A DNA stretch of 64,000 nucleotides from Prauserella cavernicola. GTDB lineage: Bacteria; Actinomycetota; Actinomycetes; Mycobacteriales; Pseudonocardiaceae. Below, piece after piece: positions 18,397 through 26,369 of the stretch. The translations under genes were made by a program, and so were the position numbers. How positions within the stretch are numbered: position 1 is the stretch's first letter; each line of letters begins with the position of its first letter. The notes beneath the pieces were generated by a model. That model did no database searches. It was not told where the DNA came from and saw nothing but the letters and a program-made list of their open reading frames with translations. The stretch covers positions 744,001 to 808,000 of the forward strand of contig NZ_JAENJH010000003.1 of NCBI RefSeq assembly GCF_016595675.1, written 5' to 3'.

Positions 18397-19002
18397 TCAA
18401 GACCGCGTGCGCAGCACCTCGTCGGCCGCCGCCCTCGCCTGCTCCGTGCTCGGGCCGGGGTGGGCGACGAAGGCCGTCTTGCGGTAGTACGCGAGCTCGC
18501 CGATGGACTCCTTGATGTCGGCGAGTGCCCGGTGCGCCAGGCCCTTTTCCGGCTTGGCGTAGTAGATCCGCGGATACCAGCGGCGCACCAGCTCCTTGAC
18601 CGAGGACACGTCCACCATGCGGTAGTGCAGGTGGGCGTCGAGGGCGGGCATGTCCCTGGAGATGAACCCGCGGTCGGTTCCGATGGAGTTGCCCGCCAGC
18701 GGAGCCGTCTGCGCGTCGGGCACGTGGGCGCGGACGTAGTCCAGCACCTTGAGCTCGGCCTCCTCGAGCGTGACCGTCGAGCGACGTACCTCTTCGGTGA
18801 GCCCGGAGCGGGCGTGCATGTCGCGGACCACGTCCGGCATGTTCGCCAGCGCCTCGTCATCGGCGTGGATGACCAGGTCGAGGCCCTCGCCGAGGACGTT
18901 GAGCTCGGAGTCGGTCACGAGCACGGCGATCTCGATGAGCGCGTCCTTCGCGAGGTCGAGCCCCGTCATTTCACAATCGATCCAGACAAGACGGTCGGTC
19001 AC
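18397..19002 (-). CDS. orn: Oligoribonuclease
   Basis: A 201-residue DEDDh 3'-5' exonuclease that degrades 2-5-nt RNA (and pGpG) to mononucleotides. Catalytic residues are visible: Asp9 and Glu11 in WIDCEMTG, Asp110 in [10 protein letters not shown], His157 and Asp162 in [14 protein letters not shown]. Length and motifs match orn throughout. It starts with GTG and is followed by tRNA-His, a common actinobacterial neighbourhood. Confidence 0.96.
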   Translation of the reverse strand: MTDRLVWIDCEMTGLDLAKDALIEIAVLVTDSELNVLGEGLDLVIHADDEALANMPDVVRDMHARSGLTEEVRRSTVTLEEAELKVLDYVRAHVPDAQTAPLAGNSIGTDRGFISRDMPALDAHLHYRMVDVSSVKELVRRWYPRIYYAKPEKGLAHRALADIKESIGELAYYRKTAFVAHPGPSTEQARAAADEVLRTRS

Positions 19003-19038
19003 CCGGCCACACTAACGTGAGCTGCTCCAAGCCGCTTG

Positions 19039-19989
19039 TCACGCTCCGCTCTCGAGGTTGTTGATGATGGTTTTCGCGTCGTTGATGGGGATCGCGAAGC
19101 CGATGCCGACGCTGCCCGACCCGGACGGCGAGTACATGGCCGAGTTGATCCCGATGACCTCGCCCGCGGCGTTGACCAGCGGTCCGCCGGAGTTGCCGTG
19201 GTTGATCGAGGCGTCGGTCTGGATCGCCGTGTAGCTCGGCGAGTCCGACGCCCGCTCGAGCGTCTGCTGCCCGAACGGCGACTGCTGCTGTTGCTGCTGG
19301 CCGAGGTCGGAGAGCTGCCGGTCGACGGCGCTGACGATTCCGGACGTGACGGTGTTCTGCAGTCCGGCGGGCGAGCCGATCGCCACTACTTCCTCACCGA
19401 CCTTCACCGAGCCCGAGTCGCCGAGCGTCGCCGGGGTCAGCCCGCTCGCGCCGTGCGTCTGGAGCACGGCGATGTCGGCCTTCTCGTCGGCGCCGAGCAC
19501 GCTGGCCTGGTACTTGGTGCCGTCGGACAACGTGACCGTCACGTCGCCGTTCGCGGCGTTCACCACGTGCGCGTTGGTGAGGATCTTGCCGTCCTCGCTG
19601 AGGATCACGCCCGAGCCGATCGCATTGCCCTCGGCAGTCGTCGCCTCGATCTGCACGACGCTGGGCAGCACCTTCTCGGCGACGGTGCTGACATCCGAGG
19701 ACTCGTTGGACACGGTCTGGCCGTTGGTGGTGCCGACCGCGCTCGTGCCGGTTCCCGTCCCGGATCCGCCGTCGGTGGCCGAGACGAGGGCCGCACCGCC
19801 CGCACCGCCGACGAGGGCGGCGACGACGGCGGCCGACGTGACGAGCACGCCGACGCGGACCTTGCCCGTCCGCTTCGCCGGTGGTTCGGGCAGCGGTGGT
19901 TGTGCAGGCGGCTGGGCAGATGGTCGGGCAGGCGCCTGCCGGGGCATGAACAGCGGATTGGTCTGCGGGTCCTGCGGGTTCTCGGTCAT
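19039..19989 (-). CDS. Membrane-anchored trypsin-like serine protease (S1C, HtrA/PepD-like)
   Basis: A 316-residue protein. The first 42 residues are cytoplasmic and Pro-rich; a membrane helix spans about 45-70; a low-complexity Gly/Thr/Ser linker leads to a trypsin-like domain with His141 (LTNAHVV), Asp172 (KADIAVL) and Ser267 (GNSGGP). The protein stops right after the protease domain, so the PDZ domain usual in HtrA is absent. A Q6 run (231-236) lies in a surface loop. It should act outside the membrane in envelope protein quality control. ATG 19989 is preferred; a longer frame upstream is unconserved. Confidence 0.88.
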   Translation of the reverse strand: MTENPQDPQTNPLFMPRQAPARPSAQPPAQPPLPEPPAKRTGKVRVGVLVTSAAVVAALVGGAGGAALVSATDGGSGTGTGTSAVGTTNGQTVSNESSDVSTVAEKVLPSVVQIEATTAEGNAIGSGVILSEDGKILTNAHVVNAANGDVTVTLSDGTKYQASVLGADEKADIAVLQTHGASGLTPATLGDSGSVKVGEEVVAIGSPAGLQNTVTSGIVSAVDRQLSDLGQQQQQQSPFGQQTLERASDSPSYTAIQTDASINHGNSGGPLVNAAGEVIGINSAMYSPSGSGSVGIGFAIPINDAKTIINNLESGA

Positions 19990-20036
19990 GGTTCCAGCTT
20001 CGACGCGGTTCGTGAGAGCAGCCTGAGCGCAGGCAC

Positions 20037-20846
20037 TCACTTGCCTGAGAGTTGTTGTGAGTTCCCGTCGAGTGCGATCGCCAGCGCCGCCCATCGCCGG
20101 GGTCGCACGGAGCCCGCGGGTGCGGCCGGGTCGAGGTCGCACGCGTGCAGGATTCGGTGTGGCCTGCCGCCGATCACCTCGGCCACCGCGGCTCTCGTGC
20201 TGCGCTGTGGTGTCCGGTAGACGGCGTCGAGCAGTGCCGAGAGCGCCTGTTCGGCGCCGGGTCCGAGCCGGGCCCGGCGCCGGATCGTGAGCTGCGCCGA
20301 GTCCACTGTGGGCGCGGGCTGGAAACAGTTCGGGGGGATCCGGCGTTCGAGTTCGAGGTCGAACCTGGCCGCCCACCACGCGACCTCGCGCGAGCGGGGC
20401 GCGGCCGCGGTGAGCCGCTTGGCGAAGCCCCATTCGACGATCAACGCCGCCCGGCGCAGGTTGCTCGTCCGAGGGGTGAGCAGCCTGCGCACCAGCGCCG
20501 TCGAGATCGAGTAGGGGATGCTCGCGACCACGAGAAAGCTCGTGCGGGGCAGGGGAAACTCGCGTGCGTCAGCGGTGACGACCCGGACGTTGCCGCTGGC
20601 GGCGACGCGCTTGCCGAGCTTGCGGGCGAAGTCGGCGTCCCGCTCGACGGCGATCACTCTGGCGCCGGTTCTGGCCAGTGGTGCGGTGATCGCCCCGAAG
20701 CCGGCGCCGAAGTCGACCACCAGGTCGCTCGGTTTCGGGGAGCAGGAACGGATCAGGCCGTCGGCGACGCGCGCCGAGGCGAGGAAGTGGACGCCGGAGG
20801 GGTTGGGTCCCGGTTTCCGGGAACGCGCAGGGCGGGATGTGGGCAC
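20037..20846 (-). CDS. erm: 23S rRNA (adenine-N6)-methyltransferase, Erm family
   Basis: A 269-residue Erm/KsgA-type methylase. Motifs: NPSGVHFL at the N-terminus, SAM motif I VVDFGAGFGAIT (43-54), acidic VERDADF (motif II), TADAREFPLP (motif III), ASIPYSIST (108-116, motif IV) and IVEWGFAKRL. Erm enzymes methylate A2058 in 23S rRNA, giving macrolide-lincosamide-streptogramin B resistance. In most family members motif IV starts with Asn (N-I/L-P-Y/F); here it is Ser109, which could affect activity. A short ORF with an RLR motif lies upstream. Divergent from the DNA glycosylase gene. Confidence 0.82.
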   Translation of the reverse strand: MPTSRPARSRKPGPNPSGVHFLASARVADGLIRSCSPKPSDLVVDFGAGFGAITAPLARTGARVIAVERDADFARKLGKRVAASGNVRVVTADAREFPLPRTSFLVVASIPYSISTALVRRLLTPRTSNLRRAALIVEWGFAKRLTAAAPRSREVAWWAARFDLELERRIPPNCFQPAPTVDSAQLTIRRRARLGPGAEQALSALLDAVYRTPQRSTRAAVAEVIGGRPHRILHACDLDPAAPAGSVRPRRWAALAIALDGNSQQLSGK

Positions 20847-21019
20847 GGGAGAGCTCCGTCATGACCGAGGGGAGCGCGCACGGTGAGGCGCGTGTGGACG
20901 TCATGGCGCAGCGACCGGGACCCGGCCGGACATGGCGGAAGAACTGGGCACGACGAGGCGCCCGCCGGTTCTGGGCGGTGGACGCGCTTATGCCCGAAGT
21001 GGACTGACAGCCGCTGCGC

Positions 21020-21079
21020 TCAGGCGCGGCGCGGCCGAAGCCGGCCCAGCGCCACGCAGCGGGTGCACAAAGTTCCCAT
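21020..21079 (-). CDS. Putative leader peptide of erm (macrolide-sensing)
   Basis: A 19-codon ORF, MGTLCTRCVALGRLRPRRA, 173 bases upstream of erm on the same strand. It contains the Arg-Leu-Arg motif (13-15) at which macrolide-bound ribosomes stall in known erm leaders such as ErmDL. GCGCAGCG just after its stop (21012-21019) is exactly complementary to CGCTGCGC at 20906-20913, so alternative folding that hides or frees the erm start is possible. No good ribosome site is visible; translation could be leaderless. Identity rests on position and motif only. Confidence 0.5.
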   Translation of the reverse strand: MGTLCTRCVALGRLRPRRA

Positions 21080-21259
21080 GCGCGCCAACGTAGCAAGGCG
21101 GCGCAACCGATTTTCTTCCGTTGGCGCGGCGCGAGGTTCCCGTTCGCGGAGTTCTGAGTGCGAACGGATCCGTTGGCACGGCGGGAACTTCCGGGTTGTC
21201 GGTGGGTGGTTCTACGGTCGGTGGCAGAGGTCAGAACCAGTCGGCGAAAGGGATGTCCG
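21080..21259. promoter_or_regulatory. Divergent control region between erm leader and DNA glycosylase
   Basis: This 180-bp region holds an imperfect 25-bp direct repeat (21118-21142 and 21170-21194, 20 of 25 identical), an inverted repeat CCGTTCGC/GCGAACGG (21140-21147, 21160-21167) and a 10-bp inverted repeat CGCGCCAACG/CGTTGGCGCG around the AT-rich patch ATTTTCTT. Promoters for both directions must lie here; I cannot place -10 boxes with confidence. Confidence 0.4.
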
Positions 21260-22165
21260 ATGCTCACCACCACTGCTGCCAGTGTCACCACGACGATCGA
21301 GCTCGGGGTTTCCGGCGAACTCGATCTCACGCGGTCGGCGGCCTTTCCCGCGGACGCGGCTCCGGTACCTGCCGAGCCGGGCACTCTGCGGCTGGCCTTT
21401 CCCCGAGAGGGGGCGTGGGAGCACGTCGGCGTGTTCGTGCGGCAGCGAGCGCCGGACGCGGTGAGCCTGGAGATCGCGGCGCCGCCGGGCGCGGCGGATG
21501 CCGTGGCCGGCCAGGTGCGCCGCATCCTCTCGCTCGACCTCGACGGCGGCGGCTTCTCCTCGGCGGTCGCCGGTGATCCGGTCGTGCGCACGCTGCGGGA
21601 GCGCAACCCGGGGCTGCGCCCGATGCTGTTCCACTCGCCCTACGAGGCCGCGTGCTGGGCGGTGATCTGCGCGCGCCTGCGGGTCGGGCAGGCCGCACTG
21701 CTGCGCAGGCGGCTGGCCGAGCGGCTGGGGGAGTCCGTCACCGTTGGCGGGCGGACGTTGCTGTCGTTTCCCGCTCCGGCCCGGCTCGCCACGCTCGACG
21801 AGTTGCCGGGGCTGTCGCAGCAGAAGGCGCGGCGGCTCGTCGAGATCGCGGGCGCGGCCGAGGCCGGGGCGCTCGACGCCGTGAGCCTGCTGGCGTTGCC
21901 GGTGGAGGACGCGCTGGAGCGCGTTCGAGCCCTGCCCGGCATCGGTCCGTTCTCGGCCGAGCTCGTGGTGGTCAGGGGAGCGGGTCATCCCGACGTGTTC
22001 CCGGCGCACGAGCTCCGGCTGCACACGGTGCTGGCCGCGGCCTACGGCACCGGCGACGTCGCCGAGCTGGAGGAGATCGCGCAGCGGTGGCGGCCGTACC
22101 GGAGCTGGGCCGTGGCCCTGTTGCGGTCCGTCGGCGCCCAGGACCGGGCGGGACAAAAGCTGTGA
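21260..22165 (+). CDS. DNA-3-methyladenine glycosylase-like protein (HhH-GPD)
   Basis: A 301-residue AlkA-type base-excision protein. The HhH motif is ELPGLSQQKARRLV, and the GPD-like part is RALPGIGPFSAELVVVRGAGHPDVFPAHELRLH. AlkA enzymes remove alkylated purines using an Asp in this last stretch; here the corresponding place reads His-Glu (PAHELRL), so a glutamate may replace the aspartate. ATG 21260 is chosen over an upstream in-frame start because AAAGGGA precedes it. Divergent from the erm leader. Confidence 0.82.
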   Translation: MLTTTAASVTTTIELGVSGELDLTRSAAFPADAAPVPAEPGTLRLAFPREGAWEHVGVFVRQRAPDAVSLEIAAPPGAADAVAGQVRRILSLDLDGGGFSSAVAGDPVVRTLRERNPGLRPMLFHSPYEAACWAVICARLRVGQAALLRRRLAERLGESVTVGGRTLLSFPAPARLATLDELPGLSQQKARRLVEIAGAAEAGALDAVSLLALPVEDALERVRALPGIGPFSAELVVVRGAGHPDVFPAHELRLHTVLAAAYGTGDVAELEEIAQRWRPYRSWAVALLRSVGAQDRAGQKL

Positions 22166-22242
22166 ACGATAGCGCGGTGTTCGTGCGCACACCGGGAAAG
22201 GGGGTAACGGGGAGCAGATGGGCGTTGTGGTGAGCTGACCGG

Positions 22243-22974
22243 GTGCAGTTGGCCGTCGAAGACAGCGAGCTCTGGCGTGCGTTCGACCTTGACGCGACCA
22301 CGACCGGAACCATCGCGCTCGCCACCGGAGTGGTGGCGCTGCTGGTCGTGCTCCTGCGGATGCCCTGGCGGCTCGCCCGCAACGTCATGACGATCGTGCA
22401 CGAGGCCGGGCACGCCCTGGTCGCCGTGCTGGCGGGCAGGCGGCTGCAGGGCATCACGTTGCACTCCGACACCTCCGGCGTCACGGTCTCGCGCGGCAAA
22501 CCCGAGGGCCCGGGCATGGTGCTCACCACGCTCGCGGGCTATCCGGCTCCCGCGGTGCTGGGGCTGGGCTTCGCGGCACTGGTGTCGGGCGAGAACCTGA
22601 GCGCGGTACTGGTCATCGCCGCGTTGCTCCTGCTGGGCGTGCTGGTGATGGTGCGCAACGCCTACGGGGTGTTCGCGGTGCTGGTCTCGGCTGCCGTGCT
22701 CGGCGGGATCGGGTTTTTCGCAGGGCCGGGGGTCCAGGCGGCGTTCGTCTACGTGATGACGTGGTTCCTGCTGCTCGGCTCGGTGCGGCCGGTGTTCGAG
22801 CTGCACGCCAAGCGCCGTCGCGGCGCCGCGCGCGACTCCGACGCCGACCAGCTCGCACGCCTGACCGGGTTGCCAGCCACGATCTGGCTCCTCGTGCTCG
22901 TGGTCCTCACCGTGACCTGCCTCGTGGTGGGCGGGATGTTGCTGGTGGAGCCCGCCGTGGCGGGGCCGCTGTGA
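22243..22974 (+). CDS. M50B-like membrane metalloprotease family protein
   Basis: A 243-residue integral membrane protein with about six hydrophobic helices. The zinc-binding HEAGH motif lies at about 53-57 (MTIVHEAGHALVAVLAGRRL), as in site-2-protease-type M50 proteins of actinobacteria. The second metal-ligand motif (usually NxxPxxxLDG) is not evident, so its protease activity is uncertain. It starts with GTG at 22243. Function unknown. Confidence 0.7.
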   Translation: MQLAVEDSELWRAFDLDATTTGTIALATGVVALLVVLLRMPWRLARNVMTIVHEAGHALVAVLAGRRLQGITLHSDTSGVTVSRGKPEGPGMVLTTLAGYPAPAVLGLGFAALVSGENLSAVLVIAALLLLGVLVMVRNAYGVFAVLVSAAVLGGIGFFAGPGVQAAFVYVMTWFLLLGSVRPVFELHAKRRRGAARDSDADQLARLTGLPATIWLLVLVVLTVTCLVVGGMLLVEPAVAGPL

Positions 22975-23135
22975 GCGGTGCTTCCGGGGTTGCGCGCGCC
23001 TGTCGGTGAACAGGGGCAACCCGGACCGGCCCGGTGGTCTTTGCACCCCGTGCGGCACACTGGTGTGCCGACACCGGTTGGTGGAAAAGCTGTGGTGAGT
23101 CGCGTGTGGCGACGAGCGGGTGAGAGGGCTGTGCT

Positions 23136-24377
23136 GTGACGGACGAGGTCGCCAAGGCTGTCGAAGAGTGCGCGCGAGCGGCGAAGCGAGCCGCCCCGTC
23201 CCTCGCCACGGCGCCGGAGAAGGCGATCGACGCCGCGCTGGAAGGCATGGCCCAGCGACTGCTGTCCCACCGCGCCGAGGTGCTCGAGGCCAACGCCGCC
23301 GATGTCGAACGCTCCACCGCCGAGGGCATGAGCGCGGGTCTGCTCGACCGGCTCACGATCACCGAGGAACGCCTCACCGGCATGGCCGAGCAGCTGCGGT
23401 TGCTGGCGGGCGCTCCCCACCAGGAGCGCACGGTGGAGGTATCCACGCTCGAGGGCGGGCTGCGGCTCGTCGAGCGGCGTCGGCCCGTCGGTGTCATCGG
23501 CGCCAACTACGAGGCCAGGCCGAACGTGACGGTCGACGTGGCCTCGCAGCTGGTGAAGTCGCGCAACGCGGGTGTGCTGCGCACCGGCTCGGCTGCGCTG
23601 GGCTCCGCTCAGCGGCTGCTCGAGGTCGTCATCGCGCCCGCGCTGACCGAGGCGGGCATCGACTCCGACGTGGTGCAGCTCGTGCCCCGCGTCGAGCGCG
23701 AAGCGGCCGCGGCGCTGGTCCGCCTGCCCGATCTGGTGCCACTGGTCATCCTGCGCGGCAGCGGGGACAGCACGCGGGCACTGGCCACCGAAGCGGCGAC
23801 CCACGGCGTTCGCACGCTGGCCCACGCCGACGGTGGCGGCGTGTTGTACGTGGACGCGGCCGCGGACGCCGACACGGTGCGGTCGCTCGTCAGCTCCAGC
23901 CTCGACCGGCTCGGCGTGTGCAACCGGCTGAACCTGCTGCTGATCAACTCGTCGGTCTACGACGAGCTGTGGCCGCGGGTGTCGGAGGCCTTCGCCGAGC
24001 GTGGCGTGAGCCCGTCGCTGGCGCCGTACGAGCACGAGATCGGCTACGAGTGGGCGCTGGACTCCGACCGGGAGGCCACGGTCACCGTCGCGAAGGTCGC
24101 CGGCCTGACCGAGGCCGTGACGATCGCCAACGAGCAGACCTCGGGGCTCGCCGCGGGCATCGCGACCGAGGACGCCGCCGCCGCGGAGGCGTTCTTCGAC
24201 GCCTACCAGGGCACCGGCGTGTTCTGGAACGCGCCGACCCGGCTGCTCGACGGCTTCAAGCTGCTCGGGGTGCCCGAGACCGGCATCAACCTCGACAAGG
24301 TGCCGGGCCCGCGCGGTCCCGTCACCTACACCGACCTGTACGTACGCCAGTACGCGGTACTGCCCGCGGGGCGCTGA
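23136..24377 (+). CDS. proA: Glutamate-5-semialdehyde dehydrogenase (gamma-glutamyl phosphate reductase)
   Basis: A 413-residue aldehyde-dehydrogenase-fold enzyme for the second step of proline synthesis: NADPH-dependent reduction of gamma-glutamyl phosphate. Motifs: RRPVGVIGANYEARPNVTVD, VVILRGSG-type LVILRGSGDST, the active cysteine in LDRLGVCNRLN, HEIGYEWALD, NEQTSGLAAGIATED and the C-terminal GPVTYTDLYVRQY. Its last 36 bases, including the stop, are duplicated at 27200-27235, marking it as the integration target of the adjoining island. The coding frame itself is intact. Confidence 0.95.
   Translation: MTDEVAKAVEECARAAKRAAPSLATAPEKAIDAALEGMAQRLLSHRAEVLEANAADVERSTAEGMSAGLLDRLTITEERLTGMAEQLRLLAGAPHQERTVEVSTLEGGLRLVERRRPVGVIGANYEARPNVTVDVASQLVKSRNAGVLRTGSAALGSAQRLLEVVIAPALTEAGIDSDVVQLVPRVEREAAAALVRLPDLVPLVILRGSGDSTRALATEAATHGVRTLAHADGGGVLYVDAAADADTVRSLVSSSLDRLGVCNRLNLLLINSSVYDELWPRVSEAFAERGVSPSLAPYEHEIGYEWALDSDREATVTVAKVAGLTEAVTIANEQTSGLAAGIATEDAAAAEAFFDAYQGTGVFWNAPTRLLDGFKLLGVPETGINLDKVPGPRGPVTYTDLYVRQYAVLPAGR
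24342..24377 (+). repeat. Direct repeat, left copy (attL-like), 3' end of proA
   Basis: 36 bases beginning GTACGCCAGTACGCGG and ending GCGGGGCGCTGA, exactly to the proA stop codon. Identical to 27200-27235; the flanking bases differ on both sides. Confidence 0.85.
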
Positions 24378-24634
24378 CCTGGGAAACCCGAATCGGGACC
24401 GTAGGAAACCGACGGGATTCTCTGGGGCTGTTATCGCAGGTCAAGCGGTGTTCTGGGATCCACCGTTCGACGTGTCCGGGAGTTCCTGGTCGCCGGACTC
24501 GGGTCCACGGCCTTCAGCGGCGTTGTCTCGCCCAGGGCCGCGAGCATCCGAGCGCGAGACGCCTCCGTCCCCTACGTACTCGCGCGTGATCGGCACATCG
24601 CGTCCCTCGACTTCATCTTCTGAGGGGCCAGGCG

Positions 24635-24867
24635 ATGACGAACTTCGTGACTTCGCGGGTGCGCACGATCGTGCCCGCGCTCTGGGCCTCCGTGGTGGCG
24701 TGGCTGGTGTCCCTCGGGCTGCCCGAGTCGCTCGCCGACAGCTCAACGGGCTCGCCGTCACACTGCCGGTGCCGCTCGTGTTCGCCGCGAGCCGATGGGC
24801 CGATGGGCCGACGCAACGCTGGAGGAGAGGGGATGATCGGCGATCACCCAACACCGATCACGAGTGA
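24635..24867 (+). pseudogene. Small membrane protein with frameshift
   Basis: From ATG 24635 the frame reads MTNFVTSRVRTIVPALWASV and continues VAWLVSLGLPESLA, a type seen in actinomycete integrative elements and phages as a one- or two-helix membrane protein. Near 24735 the frame must change by one base to continue as RQLNGLAVTLPVPLVFAASRW, the expected second helix, to a stop at 24867. The single frame otherwise runs into Cys/Arg-rich nonsense. Assigned by composition and pattern, so moderate certainty. Confidence 0.45.
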
Positions 24868-24945
24868 CGCTAACGACGCGGAACCGTGCGGGGGCCGGTT
24901 CCGGTCGGTGTCACCCCGATTGCGTCGATCAAGGCCAGGCATGCG

Positions 24946-25344
24946 TTACAGCGGCGCGGGCACCCACTGGACGCAGGTGGGGCGCTGGCCGGTGGTGACG
25001 TACTCGCGCACGGCCTGATAGACGCGTTCGACGGGCGTCTCGACTCCGGGATCTTGTTCGAAGTCGTGCCCCTGCCAGGTGAAGTAGGGGACGTGGTCGG
25101 TGTTCAGGCCGTCGGCGGGTCGGAAGGATGCCTCGGCGGTGCCCCACAGGAGGCAGCCCCGGTCGCCGCGGACGCCGACGATCAGTTCGTGGGTGGGATC
25201 GGCGCTGTTGAACAGCCACCACAGGACGCCGGCCTCGGGTGTGCGTCGCTCGCCGTTGACCGTGGTCATCATCGCGATCAGCGCGTCGGCGTCGGTCATC
25301 GCGGCGATGTCGTAGGACTCGTGGCGGGCCAGTGTGCTGGTCAT
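24946..25344 (-). CDS. Imm1-type immunity protein
   Basis: A 132-residue protein with the Imm1 layout: strand-rich core LWWLFNSADPTHELIVGVRGDRGCLLWG (41-68), PYFTWQGHDFEQDPGVETPVERVYQAVREYVTTG and the C-terminal RPTCVQWV, which is characteristic of immunity proteins found beside deaminase toxins in actinobacteria. It begins inside the toxin stop (ATGA overlap, 25341-25344), so the two are translationally coupled. By family logic it binds the neighbouring deaminase and blocks its active site. Cytoplasmic; no signal peptide. Confidence 0.75.
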   Translation of the reverse strand: MTSTLARHESYDIAAMTDADALIAMMTTVNGERRTPEAGVLWWLFNSADPTHELIVGVRGDRGCLLWGTAEASFRPADGLNTDHVPYFTWQGHDFEQDPGVETPVERVYQAVREYVTTGQRPTCVQWVPAPL

Positions 25345-26126
25345 GCTTGCCCCTCGTAGGTGTGGCGGAACGGGCGGCCGTCCTGCGTGGTGCCGTTCAC
25401 GGTGAGCGTGCACCCCTTCGGAAGGTACCGGGGCAGGGCCTCGTGGCAACCCGGTGAGATCGGGCTCCGGCCACGGCACGGCTGGTTGTTCACCGTCAGC
25501 TCGGTGTGCTCGCGTCCGTCGAGAACCATCTTCGCGGCGACTTTCATCTCGACGTGGGCGCTCAGGAACTTCGCGTTGGTCGGCGAGAACCCGAGCGTGG
25601 CTGCTCGCTGCCGGATCGTCTCGGACCAGGTGCCATCGTGGCCCGAGACGTAGCGGTCGAAGGAGCCGCCCACGTAGCCCACGGTGCGGTCCGAACCCTC
25701 GCCCGTACGCACCCTGCGGGGCAGCATCTCGGCGCACCACGCCGCCTCGGGTGGATACCGAGAGCCATCCGACGCCGCCACCTCCGGCTCAGGCCTCGCG
25801 ATCCGCGGCGTGGCCGCGGCGGTGGGCTCCGGTCGACGCGCCGGTGCGCCCGGTTCGGGTCCGGCGGCGCCCAGCTCGTGCAGGTAGGCGCGCAGAGACT
25901 CGTCGACAAGCTGCAGCGGACCGTGGAGACTGCTGACCTCGTCAACGAACTGCGCGGCGATCGCGGGTAGTTGCGCGGCCTCGGGGTCACTGGCGCCGTA
26001 CAGCACGGCACCGTAGATGTCGCGCGCCTCGCCAGTGAGTCCGGCAGCGTGCTCGGCATCAGCGCGCGCCTGAACAAGTAGGTCCAGTGCCCGGCGAACC
26101 GCCGCCGCCAGTTCCTCCACCGACAT
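25341..26126 (-). CDS. DddA-like (SCP1.201-like) deaminase toxin
   Basis: A 261-residue protein. Residues 1-88 are helical (MSVEELAAAVRRALDLLVQA and on), as in N-termini of WXG-type secreted toxins; 89-120 is a Pro/Ala-rich linker; 121-245 is a SCP1.201-like deaminase domain: GTWSETIRQRAATLG, then H191-V-E193 (zinc ligand and proton shuttle), NNQPC with Cys217 and PGC with Cys227, and LPKGCTLTV. This family includes DddA, which deaminates cytosine in double-stranded DNA. No signal peptide, so type VII-like export is possible. ATG 26126 has GGGGTGA upstream. The zinc residues are all present. Confidence 0.78.
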   Translation of the reverse strand: MSVEELAAAVRRALDLLVQARADAEHAAGLTGEARDIYGAVLYGASDPEAAQLPAIAAQFVDEVSSLHGPLQLVDESLRAYLHELGAAGPEPGAPARRPEPTAAATPRIARPEPEVAASDGSRYPPEAAWCAEMLPRRVRTGEGSDRTVGYVGGSFDRYVSGHDGTWSETIRQRAATLGFSPTNAKFLSAHVEMKVAAKMVLDGREHTELTVNNQPCRGRSPISPGCHEALPRYLPKGCTLTVNGTTQDGRPFRHTYEGQA

Positions 26127-26369
26127 CCGTTCACCCCGTTTCACCAGCGCTCGCCGCTCAGCGTCACGGCGCCGGTGCCGGTGCCGGGAACGAAGCCACA
26201 GCCTGCGTATCCGCTCGTCCCTATGCAACTGAGCACGCGGCGCGGGCACGTACCAGCGGGCGTGACCTCCCAGGGTGACCCGCTCCGGCCAGACCAGCCC
26301 GCTCCGATGCCAGTTCGCCAGAGCTGCACGGTTTACCCCCAGCTGATGCGCAGCCTCCTCAGCCCCAGC
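26127..26369 (-). pseudogene. MerR/BldC-like HTH segment in frame with the toxin
   Basis: The toxin frame stays open upstream of its ATG and encodes an HTH of the MerR/BldC type: AEEAAHQLGVNRAALANWHR followed by SGLVWPERVTLGGHARWYV, then an Arg-rich stretch. There is no ATG, GTG or TTG ahead of it after the preceding stop, so it has lost its own start or is read by an unusual route. It may be a remnant of an excisionase or element regulator, or the 5' part of a former HTH-toxin fusion. Confidence 0.45.

Noticed and set aside
24441-24854. A 137-codon minus ORF at the left end of the island
   Set aside because: Its C-terminal half is a polar, disordered-looking run, but its N-terminal half overlaps the frameshifted membrane protein and there is no ribosome site; not enough to call.
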